Positions 18,429 to 28,712 of a DNA stretch of 64,000 nucleotides are shown here, piece after piece. The stretch covers positions 496,001-560,000 of the forward strand of contig NZ_CP017248.1 in the NCBI RefSeq assembly GCF_001735805.1, written 5' to 3'. Every line of letters starts with the position of its first letter. Within the stretch, counting starts at the first letter, position 1. Origin of the DNA: Streptomyces fodineus. Its GTDB lineage: Bacteria > Actinomycetota > Actinomycetes > Streptomycetales > Streptomycetaceae. The position numbers and the translations under genes were made by a program. The notes beneath the pieces were generated by a model, which was not told the origin of the DNA, did not search any database, and saw nothing but the letters and a program-made list of their open reading frames with translations.

Positions 18429-19162
18429 ATGGCCGAAATCTCTCTGATCGGTCCGCACGACGGCGAGACGATCCGTCTGGGACCCACGATGATGCGCATC
18501 CTCGAAGACGGCAGCACCACCGAACACCGGCTCGGAATCGGCGAGATCACCCTCGCGCCGCGCACCCAGGGCCCGCCGCAGCACCGTCACGCCCAGCACG
18601 ACGATGGCTATGTGCAGTACTTCGAATCGACCGCCGCCGTGATGAGCCGGTACGCGACGGTCCCGCCGCGGAACTGGCTCTGCTCGGCAGCGACCGGATC
18701 AGCGGGGTCGTCCTCGTCAACGCCGCCGGCATCCGGGTACCGGGCCACCCCGTCGCGGACCCGTTCTCCCTCACCCCCGCCGAGCTGTCCGCACTCGCCT
18801 TCCACGACCCGGCAAAGTTCGCCGTCGATCCCACCTCCCTTCCGGAGGCCGCCCGGGCGACGATGGCCGCCAACCGCGCCACCTTGCAGATCTACTCCGG
18901 GCCCCACGCCATGCAAGATCCCACCCTCCGCGAGCGTCTACCCAGGGTCACGCACCCGGCGCTCGTCGCCTGGGGCGAGAGCGACCGGGTCGTCGACACC
19001 GCGTACGGACGGGTCTACGCGGCAGCCATCCCCGACGCCCGGTTCGCGCTCATCCGCAGCAGCGGGCACCTGCCCCAGATCGAGACTCCGGCCGAACTTC
19101 TGGACCTGGTCTGGGAGTTCACGGAGGGACAGCGGACCCCCGCGCACCGGCCGAACCGCTGA
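18429..19162 (+). pseudogene. collapsed cupin and alpha/beta hydrolase remnant
   Basis: The start is a cupin gene: AAGGAG, then ATG 18429, MAEISLIGPHDGETIRLGPT and GPPQHRHAQHDDGY, which supplies metal-binding histidines. At about 18606 it skips to a cupin C-terminal piece (VQYFES, AVMSRYATVP). At about 18658 it changes frame into the C-terminal half of an alpha/beta hydrolase (AAELALLGSDRISGVVLVN, then ALVAWGESDRVVD and the catalytic histidine in SSGHLPQIETP). The hydrolase nucleophile region is absent. Two deletions therefore seem to have fused a two-gene operon. No working product is expected from either part. Confidence 0.75.
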
Positions 19163-19700
19163 CCCCGAGGCCATCGGCATCTCCCCACGGATGTTCGACC
19201 CCTACTTCTCCAGCAAAACCGCGGCGATCGCGGCCGCCGCCCGGAGGCGGCGCCTGCGCATCGCACGGGACACCGTGGCGGCCGCTCAACCCGTTCCCGA
19301 CCTCGTGCCCACCGGCTCCTCGGGGATGGGCCGCAGGTCCTCGCGCCGGGCGTTGCCGTGGGTCGCGGCGGCGTCCAGCGGTCAGAGCACCGCGGACATC
19401 GGCGTCGCGCCGGCCGACGGCCCCGGCGGAGACACCGCCGGACACTGTCTGTAATCGACCCCACCCGTGTGCGGCAGGCGGCGTGGCGGGTATGCGGGAC
19501 ATGTCAGACCATGGAAGCGGCCGTCGTTCCACGGGCGCGTAAGGCCGCCCGGCTCCGGCGTCACGTTTTATTCAGACCTATGGGCAACTCGATCCGTACC
19601 TGCAGCTGATACGCGCGCGGCGCCCCCTGCGGTGGGTACCCGACCTGTGAATAGGCATGACCTGGCCGGCAGGGGCACGGTGCGAGGAGGGAGAGTCCGG
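19163..19700. other. intergenic region before dnaK
   Basis: About 540 bases with no convincing gene. A plus-strand open frame (ISPRMFDPYFSSKTAA) may be another gene scrap, but I do not recognise it. I looked for a HAIR (CTTGAGT-N7-ACTCAAG) or CIRCE element before dnaK and did not see one. GGAGGGAG just before ATG 19701 is the dnaK ribosome binding site. Confidence 0.4.
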
Positions 19701-21557
<1,857 letters not shown>

Positions 21558-21559
21558 CG

Positions 21560-22078
21560 ATGGACGAGGGCCGGCTGCAGAACACGGACCCCGCCCGGCT
21601 GCAGCGTCTGCTGGAGGAGCGCACGGCAGACCTGCAGCGGGTGAAGGCCGAGTACGACAACTACCGCAAGCGGGTGCGCCGGGACCGCATGGCCGTGCGC
21701 GAGATCGCCGTGGGCAACGTCCTGCGTGCCCTGCTGCCCGTACTGGACTCCGTCGACCGCGCATGCGCGCACGAGCCCCTGACGCCGGGCCTGAAGGACA
21801 TCACCGATACCCTCCGAACCCAGTTGGGGGCCCTGGGACTTGAGTCGCTCGGGGAGGAGGGCGACCTCTTCGACCCGGCGTGCCACGACGCCTTGACCCA
21901 TCATGTCTCCACCGACAACGCCCAGTTGATCTGCACGAAGATCCTCCGCCCCGGCTACCGGCTCGGCGACCGGCTGCTGCGTCCGGCCAACGTGGAGGTC
22001 ACGGGGCCGGCTTCACCGGCGGGGAATCCGCTCACTCACGAGCGCGAGGGACCCCCTCCACACGAGCCGGATGAGTAG
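21560..22078 (+). CDS. grpE: GrpE, nucleotide exchange factor
   Basis: Encodes 172 residues. The N-terminal long helix (LQRLLEERTADLQRVKAEYDN) leads to the GrpE core YDNYRKRVRRDR, then NVLRALLPVLDSVDRA. The beta domain has GDLFDPACHDALTHH and ends near LRPANVEV. It releases ADP from DnaK. Its start is 2 nt after the dnaK stop, indicating translational coupling. The C-terminal tail (about 25 residues, Pro-rich) is probably disordered. Confidence 0.93.
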   Translation: MDEGRLQNTDPARLQRLLEERTADLQRVKAEYDNYRKRVRRDRMAVREIAVGNVLRALLPVLDSVDRACAHEPLTPGLKDITDTLRTQLGALGLESLGEEGDLFDPACHDALTHHVSTDNAQLICTKILRPGYRLGDRLLRPANVEVTGPASPAGNPLTHEREGPPPHEPDE

Positions 22079-22101
22079 CCACTGGCCGGGTCAACGACGG
22101 C

Positions 22102-22350
22102 TCACGCTTCGGCGGCTTCCGGTCGTACGACGGCTCGCTCGAGATGTTCGCGTTCCAGAAGCCCGAGCAGGTGTCCTTCGGGGTCGGTGACCGGGACGAC
22201 CACGAAGTCGGCCTGGGTCATCCGCTCCAGCAGCGGACCGACCGGCTGGTCGACCGTGCACAGGGGCCCGTTCCGATCGGCCACGTCCCCGGCCAGAAGG
22301 ACATCGGCCGCCCGTCCCTCCCTGGACCTTCCCGCGGCCTGACATCGCAC
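22102..22350 (-). pseudogene. CBS-domain fragment
   Basis: About 80 residues whose second part looks like one half of a CBS domain: PVGPLLERMTQADFVVVPV, then DPEGHLLGLLEREHLERAV. A full CBS protein has at least two such repeats, so this is probably the 3' remnant of a larger gene. A further minus-strand frame ending upstream (IAYCIDYCADQQCDV) may be a different scrap or coincidence. It is convergent with grpE. Confidence 0.4.
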
Positions 22351-22477
22351 TGCTGGTCCGCGCAGTAGTCGATGCAGTAGGCGATCACGGGCCGCTCGGC
22401 ATCCAGGCAGGCGTACGACGACGCCACGCCGATGGCCTTACGGAGCGCCGCGTGGGTGCTCCGCAGCAGCGCCCGGG

Positions 22478-22693
22478 TCACTCAGCCGCCGTCCAGGCGT
22501 CCGGCCCGCCGCCGCGCCACTCGATCAGGTCCGGGTCGTCGAGGGTCGTATCGGTCTCGGGCAGGCCCTGCCGGCGCAGCAGCTCGACCACGTCGAGCAG
22601 GTGATACGCAGTGCCGACGACTTCACCACGGATCGTGACCCGCCGGCCACCGTCAGGGCTCGGCGGCTCCACAATGACAGGCGCGCCTTCCAT
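22478..22693 (-). CDS. small conserved Streptomyces protein, unknown function
   Basis: A 71-residue protein from ATG 22693: MEGAPVIVEPPSPDGGRRVT, then VVGTAYHLLDVVELLRRQGL, ending with DLIEWRGGGPDAWTAAE. Short proteins with the pattern GGRRVT...DLVE(F/L)LRR...EWRGG are common in Streptomyces genomes, to my recollection, with no known role. There is no signal peptide. It stands alone on the minus strand. Confidence 0.65.
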   Translation of the reverse strand: MEGAPVIVEPPSPDGGRRVTIRGEVVGTAYHLLDVVELLRRQGLPETDTTLDDPDLIEWRGGGPDAWTAAE

Positions 22694-22847
22694 AGCTACT
22701 GGATTCCCGCTGCTGAGCCACCCATGCAGGACCGCCGGCCGCCCCGGACACAGTCGGTGACGCAGGCCCCGCTGCGGCGGTCGTTGCGCAGTGCGCCGGG
22801 CCCTGGGCGATGCGACCACAAGAGCGGCCGGCTCGCGGCGTTCCCGC

Positions 22848-23153
22848 TCACCCGGGGCTACCGCTCGGGATGGCGAGTTCGCGGCCGCGGTAGAAGCCTT
22901 CCCGCTCCTCGGCGACGTACGAGGCCATGCCGGCCCGCCGCTGCGCCTCGGCCTCGGAGGCCCGCCAGGCGTCGCAGGCCTCCTTGGAGTCCCAGAACGA
23001 CACCCCGGTGATCTCCTGTCCGTCCTCGGACCAGTAGGCGTAGGCACGGCGCATGCCGTCCGGGTGGGTGGCCGGCCGCCACGCCCTCTCGAAGTCCTCC
23101 AGGCTGCCCGGCCGAATGCGGCGGGTCGTCACCCAGACGAAGTGTTCCTCCAT
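22848..23153 (-). CDS. ABM-like (antibiotic biosynthesis monooxygenase fold) protein
   Basis: Encodes 101 residues from ATG 23153 with GGAGG at good spacing. The sequence MEEHFVWVTTRRIRPGSLED, FERAWRPATHPDGM, AYAYWSEDGQEITGVSFWDS and CDAWRASEAEAQR follows the dimeric alpha+beta barrel pattern of ABM proteins. These include small monooxygenases and heme-degrading enzymes, but many have no known activity. No catalytic residue can be identified with confidence. Confidence 0.65.
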   Translation of the reverse strand: MEEHFVWVTTRRIRPGSLEDFERAWRPATHPDGMRRAYAYWSEDGQEITGVSFWDSKEACDAWRASEAEAQRRAGMASYVAEEREGFYRGRELAIPSGSPG

Positions 23154-23408
23154 CGCGGCCTCCTGCGCTGCGGCGGTTCGGCTGATCGACGCCACTTCGA
23201 CCACCGTAGGTCCACAGCACCGATTGCGCCTGCGCTCCGACCAGCGACTACGCCGACGACAGGCTCCGCGGTCGGTACATCGGGCACGTGACGCTCGTGC
23301 CGCAGAGCGACCGAGTGCACCTGGCCGGTTCCGTCTGTGCCGGCATCGCGGGCTGCCGGGGCGAGACATGATGGAGGTACGGATGTGTTCTGCGAGGAGG
23401 AGTACGGC

Positions 23409-24251
23409 ATGGCCGGCTCGGGCTCTGACGGTACCGAGGGCGTGACGGGCGGCAAGTCGCGGTTCGACGACATCTACGACCGGCCGGACCCCCGCACATA
23501 CTTCCGGCGGCTGGCCCCGCTGGAGTACGAGATCCCCCACCATGCCCAGCCGGTCTTCCGACAGGCCGCCGCCGAACGGGCCGCGCTGGACGACGGCCGC
23601 CCCGGCAGACCGGCGGTGCTGGACGTGTGCTGCTCGTACGGGATCAATGCCGCGCTGCTCAACCACGATGTGACGCTGGCGGAGATGTACGAGCGGTACA
23701 CCTCCCCTGCCTGCGAGCAGATGTCGACGGCACAACTCGCGGCATCCGACAAACAGTTCTACGCCGAGCGGCGGCGATCGGAAGCGGTGCCGGTGTTCGG
23801 CCTGGACGTCTCGGGCCCCGCCGTGGACTACGCGCTGGAGGTGGGGCTCCTGGACGCCGCCTTCACCGACGACCTGGAACAGGGCTCACCAGGTCCTGCG
23901 CTGAGCAGTGCGCTCGCCGAGGTCGGTCTCATCACGCTGACAGGCGGCGGCAGCTACATCACCGACCGCACCTTCAGGGCCCTGCTGGACGGTGCCCGCA
24001 GGCCGGTATGGGTCAGCGCGTTCGTGCTGCGGACGGTGTCGTACCACCCGATCGTCCGGACCTTGGCCGCACACGGCCTGAGCACCACCGTCGAGGTGTC
24101 CCGCACCTATCCCCAGCGCCGCTTCACCGACGCGCGGGAACAGCAGTACGCGATCGCGGCGGTGCGGGCACTGGGCGGTGACCCGGCGGGCCGCGAGGAA
24201 GCCGGCCGTTTCCACACCCTGCACTACGAATCCCGGCCCGACCCACGGTGA
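23409..24251 (+). CDS. class I SAM methyltransferase-like protein
   Basis: Encodes 280 residues from ATG 23409 with GAGGAGGAG upstream. The core AVLDVCCSYGINAALL near residue 77 resembles SAM motif I, but CCSYG replaces the usual GxGxG. Then comes VFGLDVSGPAVDYALEVGLLD, an acidic loop with the fold of a second motif. Later LITLTGGGSYITDRTFRALL sits where motif III would be. The unusual motif I suggests a diverged or inactive methyltransferase. It lies 69 bp upstream of the MBL-fold gene on the same strand, possibly one operon. Confidence 0.6.
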   Translation: MAGSGSDGTEGVTGGKSRFDDIYDRPDPRTYFRRLAPLEYEIPHHAQPVFRQAAAERAALDDGRPGRPAVLDVCCSYGINAALLNHDVTLAEMYERYTSPACEQMSTAQLAASDKQFYAERRRSEAVPVFGLDVSGPAVDYALEVGLLDAAFTDDLEQGSPGPALSSALAEVGLITLTGGGSYITDRTFRALLDGARRPVWVSAFVLRTVSYHPIVRTLAAHGLSTTVEVSRTYPQRRFTDAREQQYAIAAVRALGGDPAGREEAGRFHTLHYESRPDPR

Positions 24252-24320
24252 CCGCCGGGGGTGCGAGGTGTCGGTGTGCGCCCTGCCCGACCTCATCAGG
24301 CGGCCCGCCCGGGAGGTTCG

Positions 24321-24983
24321 ATGAGCCATTGGCTGAGGCTGACGCTCCTCGGTGTGGGAGCGATGAACTCGCCCCGGTTCGCCCCGGCGGGCCTGCTGCT
24401 GCGGTGCACGGGGCACCGGGTGGCCTTCGACGGCGGACCCGGAGCAGAACCGCCGCCCGGGCGGCTGGACGCGTGGCTGGTCTGCGACGAGCATTCCGAG
24501 CTGCGGTCGGTACTGCGGCGGCGTGCGGCCATGTGGGATGTCCGCGTACTCGCCACTGACCTGCGGATCGGCGAAGTGCTGGTGCGCTGCCATCCCGTGG
24601 TCCACACCTCGCACCCCGCGTACGGGTATCGCATCGAAGCCGGGGGCGTGGTGGTGGTCTGGGCACCGGAATTCTGGGAATTCCCGGCCTGGGCCGCGGG
24701 GGCGGACCTGATGTTCGCCGAGGCGGCGGCCTGGGACCGGCCCATACGGTTCCGGGGCGGCGTGGGCGGCCACGCGAGCGTCCGCGCCGTTGCCGAGCGG
24801 GCGGCCAAGCATGGGGTGCGGCGCCTGGTCTACGCCCATATCGGGCGCCCCAGCCTGCGCGCGATCGACGCCGGGCTGAGGCCGCCCGCCGGAGAGTGGG
24901 GTGTCGAGGGCCGTACGTACTCCCTGCGCTTCAGCCATGAGCCGAAGGGTGAGGGCGGCATCCGCCGGTCGCCACGAGCGTGA
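24321..24983 (+). CDS. MBL-fold (RNase Z-like) protein lacking the HxHxDH motif
   Basis: Encodes 220 residues from ATG 24321 with GGGAGG upstream. LTLLGVGAMNSPRFAPAGLL resembles the opening of RNase Z/PhnP-like MBL folds. Later histidines match the family: HTSHPAYGYRIEAGG, FAEAA, GGVGGHASV and YAHIGRPS. Where metal site A (HxHxDH) is expected, the sequence reads LVCDEHSELRSV, so only part of the motif remains. It may bind one metal, or be non-catalytic. It follows the methyltransferase-like gene and is convergent with argS. Confidence 0.6.
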   Translation: MSHWLRLTLLGVGAMNSPRFAPAGLLLRCTGHRVAFDGGPGAEPPPGRLDAWLVCDEHSELRSVLRRRAAMWDVRVLATDLRIGEVLVRCHPVVHTSHPAYGYRIEAGGVVVVWAPEFWEFPAWAAGADLMFAEAAAWDRPIRFRGGVGGHASVRAVAERAAKHGVRRLVYAHIGRPSLRAIDAGLRPPAGEWGVEGRTYSLRFSHEPKGEGGIRRSPRA

Positions 24984-25035
24984 TCAGCGCCGGCGGCGGC
25001 CGGTGGTTCGGCGTTCTTTTGGTTGCCGGTGGTGC

Positions 25036-26697
25036 TTACATCCGTTCCGGGGCCGAGACCCCGAGCAGTCGCAGGCCGTTGCGCAGGACCAGCCGGCTCG
25101 CCTCTGTCAGCCACAGCCGGGCCCGGGTGCGGGCGTCCGGGGTCTCCCCGGCCCGCGGCAGGACCCGGCAGGTGTCGTAGAAGCGGTGGTACGTGCCGGC
25201 CAGCGCCTCCAGGTAGTACGCCACCCGGTGCGGCTCGCGCAGCCGGGCCGCGGTGGCCACGACCTGCGGGAACTCGGCCAGCGTGCCGAGCAGGTCCACC
25301 TCCCGCCCGTGGCTGAGCAGGGCGGGGTCGAAGTCCTCCGGGGCACCCTTGTCGATCCCGGCTTCCTTCGCCTTGCGCAGGACGGAGCAGGGCCGGGTGT
25401 GCGCGTACTGGACGTAGTAGACGGGGTTGTCGTTCGACTGCCGGGTCAGCAGGTCGATGTCGAGGTCGATCATCGCGTCCACGCCGGCCCGCGCCAGCGC
25501 GTACCGCGCGGCGTCGACGCCGACCGCCTCGGTCAGGTCGTCGAGGGTGAGCACCGTACCCGCCCGCTTGCTCATCCGGACCGGCTTGCCGTCCCTGACC
25601 AGGTTGACCAACTGGCCGATGAGGATCTCCAGATGCCGGTCCGGATCGTCGCCGAAGCAGGCCGCCATGGCCCGCATCCGGCCCACATAGCCGGCGTGGT
25701 CGGCGCCGAGCATGACGACGACCCGTTCGAAGCCCCGGGACCGCTTGTTCAGGTAGTACGCGCAGTCCGCGGTGAAATACGTCCAGGAGCCGTCTCTCTT
25801 CACCAGGACCCGGTCCTTGTCGTCGCCGAAGTCCGTGGTGCGCAGCCACACCGCGCCGTCGTGCTCGAAGACGTGGCCGCCGTTGCGCAACCGGGTGACG
25901 GCGGCGTCCAAGTCCCCCCGGTCGTGCAGAAGCTTTTCGTTGAAGTAGGTGTCGAAGTGGGTCCCGAACGCGGCGAGCGACGTCTTGATCTCGTCGAACA
26001 TCAGCTCCGTGCCCACGGCCCGGAACACGGCGTAGCGTTCGGTCTCCGGCAGATCCAGGGCGCCGGTCTGCCGTCGCAGCACGGCGGCTGCGATCTCCCC
26101 GATGTACGCGCCGCTGTAGCCGTCCGCGGGCACCGGCGAGCCGTGCGCCGCGGCGAGCAGGGAGCGGACGAAGCGGTCGATCTGCACGCCTGCGTCATTG
26201 AAGTAGTACTCCCGCGACACATCCGCGCCCGCGGCCTCGAGCAGCCGGGCGAGGACGTCGCCCACCACCGCCCAGCGGGCTCCGCCGATGTGGACCGGAC
26301 CGGTGGGGTTGGCGGAGACGAACTCCAGGTTGAGGCGCAGGCCGCCCAACTCGTCGGTGCGGCCGTACGCCTCCCCGGCCAGGACGATGTCCCGGGCCAG
26401 GGCCCCGATCGCGGCGCTGTCCAGCGTGATGTTCAGGAATCCCGGTCCCGCGACCTCCGCCCTCGCGACCCCGGCGGCCGCGCTCACCAGCGGCGCCAGT
26501 GCCTCGGCCACGGCGCGGGCGGGCAGGCCCGCGGACTTGGCGAGCTGCAGGGCGACGTTGGTCGAGTAGTCCCCGTGGCCGCGGTGGCGGGGGCGCTCCA
26601 CACGGATCTCCTCGGGCACCTGTGCCGAGATGCGTCCGGACTGGATGGCCGTACGGATGCCGTCGGAGATGACGGCCGCGAGATCTGCTGGAGTCAC
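25036..26697 (-). CDS. argS: arginyl-tRNA synthetase
   Basis: Encodes 553 residues, normal for bacterial ArgRS. The N-terminal Add-1 domain is followed by the class I HIGH-type site in NPTGPVHIGGARWAVVGD. The KMSKS-type loop is RMSKRAGTVLTLDDL. The ArgRS-specific NPVYYVQYAHTRPCS region follows, and the protein ends in the DALR anticodon-binding domain (EALAGTYHRFYDTC, to the C-terminus). It charges tRNA-Arg. Streptomyces usually carry another argS in the core, so this may be a second, possibly resistance- or condition-related, copy; that needs genome context. Confidence 0.95.
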   Translation of the reverse strand: MTPADLAAVISDGIRTAIQSGRISAQVPEEIRVERPRHRGHGDYSTNVALQLAKSAGLPARAVAEALAPLVSAAAGVARAEVAGPGFLNITLDSAAIGALARDIVLAGEAYGRTDELGGLRLNLEFVSANPTGPVHIGGARWAVVGDVLARLLEAAGADVSREYYFNDAGVQIDRFVRSLLAAAHGSPVPADGYSGAYIGEIAAAVLRRQTGALDLPETERYAVFRAVGTELMFDEIKTSLAAFGTHFDTYFNEKLLHDRGDLDAAVTRLRNGGHVFEHDGAVWLRTTDFGDDKDRVLVKRDGSWTYFTADCAYYLNKRSRGFERVVVMLGADHAGYVGRMRAMAACFGDDPDRHLEILIGQLVNLVRDGKPVRMSKRAGTVLTLDDLTEAVGVDAARYALARAGVDAMIDLDIDLLTRQSNDNPVYYVQYAHTRPCSVLRKAKEAGIDKGAPEDFDPALLSHGREVDLLGTLAEFPQVVATAARLREPHRVAYYLEALAGTYHRFYDTCRVLPRAGETPDARTRARLWLTEASRLVLRNGLRLLGVSAPERM

Positions 26698-26781
26698 TGC
26701 GCCGACGCTAGCGGAGCCGAGGACGCCACTGACAGCGGATTTCCGGCGCCCGCCGGTGGTGCCCGGTTCAGGAGGGCGGCC

Positions 26782-27975
26782 TCACCAGCCGGTGACCCGT
26801 TCCCAGAACGCCTCGATGGCCGGGGCCGGATCGGCCGGCTGGGTGCCGTCGACGACGTGGTAGCCGCGGTGCTGGGCCGCGGTGGCGCAGGCGTGGTTGG
26901 GGAGGATGCGCAGGCGGGTGCCCACCGGCAGGTGGGGCAGGTCGGCGCCGTCGCGGGCCGTGAGGGTGCCGTGCTCCTGGCTCGCGGCCGTCATGACCAG
27001 GCCGGGGACGAGGTTGCCGGCGAGGTCGGTGACCAGGCCGTAGCCCTGGTCCTGTGGCTGCACGGCGGTGCCGCGGTCGCGCGACATGGCCATCCAGCCG
27101 CCGTCGGTCATGATCCACCCGTGCTCGGGACGGTGTCCGATGACGGTCACGACGACCGACAGGGCGATGTCCTCGACCCGGCAGACGCCCAGTCCGGCCA
27201 TGACCAGGTCGAAGAAGACGTAGTTCCCCGCGCGCAGTTCGGTGACGCCGGTGAGGTCGTCGGCGGCGTGTGCGGTGGGGGTGGAGCCCACGCTGACGAT
27301 GTTCACGGGCAGGCCGGCCCCGCGCAGCCGCTCGGCCGCCGCCACGGCGGCGTCCCGTTCGTTCTTCGCCGCCAGGCGCTGTTCCTCGGCGGTGTGGGCG
27401 AAGTAGGACTCGCCCGCGTGGGTCAGGACGCCGTCCAGACAGCCGGCTTCGTGCAGGACGCGGCCGATCGCCAGGAGCGCGGGGTCGCCGGGTTCGAGTC
27501 CGCCGCGGTGGCCGTCGCAGTCGATCTCGATCTGGGTGGGAAGGGGGATGCCTGCCCGGCGGGAGGCCTCGGCGACCAGGGACGCCTGCTCGGCGCTGTC
27601 CAGCAGGATGCGCAGGGCGACGCCGCGGCGCAACAGCGCGATGACGCGCGGGAGTTTGTGGGGGTCGATGCCGACGGCGTAGGTGACGTCGGGGTAGCCG
27701 CCGTCGGCGAACGCCTCGGCCTCCGCCAGGGTGGAGACGGTGACCGGGCAGGGTGTGCCGGAGTGCAGGAGGGCGGCGATGCCGAGGCTCTTGGCGGTCT
27801 TGACGTGCGGGCGCAGGGTGACGCCGAGCCGGTCGGCCCGGTCCTTGAGGCGTGCGATGTTGCGCCGCACGGTGTGGGCGTCGACGACGGCGAAGGGGGT
27901 GTCCGGGTCGGCCAGGGTGGTCCGTGCGGGGGTGGAGGTGGTGGTGCTCTCAGGGGTGTTCGCAAGGGGGGTCAC
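26782..27975 (-). CDS. D-threonine aldolase/D-serine dehydratase family PLP enzyme (DSD1 type)
   Basis: Encodes 397 residues from GTG 27975, with AGGAG about 10 nt upstream. The N-terminal alanine-racemase barrel holds the PLP lysine in LRPHVKTAKS. Substrate/cofactor loops are VGIDPHKLPRV and EIDCDGHRGGLEPGDP. The C-terminal DSD1 domain has the zinc-ligand motif PNHACATAAQH. Family members cleave D-threonine or dehydrate D-serine. It lies 49 bp after a DauR-like regulator on the same strand. With the permease 2 kb away this points to D-amino-acid breakdown or detoxification. Confidence 0.88.
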   Translation of the reverse strand: MTPLANTPESTTTSTPARTTLADPDTPFAVVDAHTVRRNIARLKDRADRLGVTLRPHVKTAKSLGIAALLHSGTPCPVTVSTLAEAEAFADGGYPDVTYAVGIDPHKLPRVIALLRRGVALRILLDSAEQASLVAEASRRAGIPLPTQIEIDCDGHRGGLEPGDPALLAIGRVLHEAGCLDGVLTHAGESYFAHTAEEQRLAAKNERDAAVAAAERLRGAGLPVNIVSVGSTPTAHAADDLTGVTELRAGNYVFFDLVMAGLGVCRVEDIALSVVVTVIGHRPEHGWIMTDGGWMAMSRDRGTAVQPQDQGYGLVTDLAGNLVPGLVMTAASQEHGTLTARDGADLPHLPVGTRLRILPNHACATAAQHRGYHVVDGTQPADPAPAIEAFWERVTGW

Positions 27976-28024
27976 AGAGAGATGTCTCCTAGGAGGCGCG
28001 CGGTGGACGCATCGGCCGCTGCCG

Positions 28025-28654
28025 CTACTTCGCGTAGTTGTAGACGGTCGCCCGGGACACACCCAGCAGGTCCGCGATGGTCTGTGCGGCGTCGCGCGAG
28101 TCGAAGTAGCCGTCACGCTGCAACTGCCGTACGAGCGCCTTTTTGTCCTCCCGGCTCAGCGAGCGGGGAGTCGTGGCGCGCTCGGCGGCATGCTCCTCCA
28201 CCGCCCGGCGCAGTTCGCGCGCGTTGCGGTCCCGGAGGGTCTCCGGGGGCTGTTCGCGGTGCTCGGTGTCGGTGGCCACCAGATTGGACAAGGCGAGGGT
28301 CACCGGTGACAGGACGGACACGTCCAGGTTCAGGCAGAGCGCGGCGATGTACTCCCCCGCCGCGTTCTTGATGCCGATGGATGTGCTCTTCGCGGGGCGG
28401 CCGTCGGGGAACTGATTGGGGTAGTTCTGGATGACGCTCGGGTAGTCGGGGTCCTCGATGCGGGCCAGTCCCAGCTCGGTGGCGGAGTCGCCGACCTGGC
28501 GGCCGGAGAGGTTGTTCTCGATGGCCCGGATCGCATGGTCGGGATCCCGCAGGTCGTGCAGGACCACTTCGCACAGGCCCGGGAACATGCGACCCAACGC
28601 CACGGCGATCTTCTCGGCCTCGCGGATGATGTGCTCGTCCGCCGCCTCGTCCAC
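28025..28654 (-). CDS. DauR/YheO-like PAS-type transcriptional regulator
   Basis: Encodes 209 residues from GTG 28654, with GAAAGG 6 nt upstream. The N-terminal YheO-like PAS domain is clear (MFPGLCEVVLHDLRDPDHAI, IENNLSGRQVGDSAT, NYPNQFPDGRPAKSTSIGI). The C-terminal helix-turn-helix of the HTH_22 type ends FDSRDAAQTIADLLGVSRAT and VYNYAK. DauR controls D-amino-acid catabolism in Pseudomonas; the DSD1-type enzyme directly downstream supports the same role here. An inverted repeat with two CTAG sites lies just before its start. Confidence 0.88.
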   Translation of the reverse strand: MDEAADEHIIREAEKIAVALGRMFPGLCEVVLHDLRDPDHAIRAIENNLSGRQVGDSATELGLARIEDPDYPSVIQNYPNQFPDGRPAKSTSIGIKNAAGEYIAALCLNLDVSVLSPVTLALSNLVATDTEHREQPPETLRDRNARELRRAVEEHAAERATTPRSLSREDKKALVRQLQRDGYFDSRDAAQTIADLLGVSRATVYNYAK

Positions 28655-28691
28655 GGGAAGCCTTTCGACATGACCTGGACCGATTGTCCAT

Positions 28692-28712
28692 CTCTAGATC
28701 ATGAGTCTAGAG
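28692..28712. promoter_or_regulatory. CTAG-containing inverted repeat before the DauR-like gene
   Basis: CTCTAGA-N7-TCTAGAG spans 28692-28712 with perfect 7-bp arms. It overlaps the stop of the upstream WYL gene and lies 38 bp before the regulator start. CTAG is rare in Streptomyces, so two copies in 21 bp are notable. A DNA-binding site is more likely than a terminator, as the stem is not GC-rich. Confidence 0.6.

Noticed and set aside
22218..22481. Minus-strand open frame with IAYCIDYCADQQ as a possible gene
   Set aside because: It has no recognisable family or good start site and runs into the CBS fragment in another frame; kept only as a possible scrap.
24901..28371. 1,156-codon open frame on the plus strand over argS and the DSD1 enzyme
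   Set aside because: It is a shadow of two well-supported minus-strand genes and has low-complexity composition without motifs.
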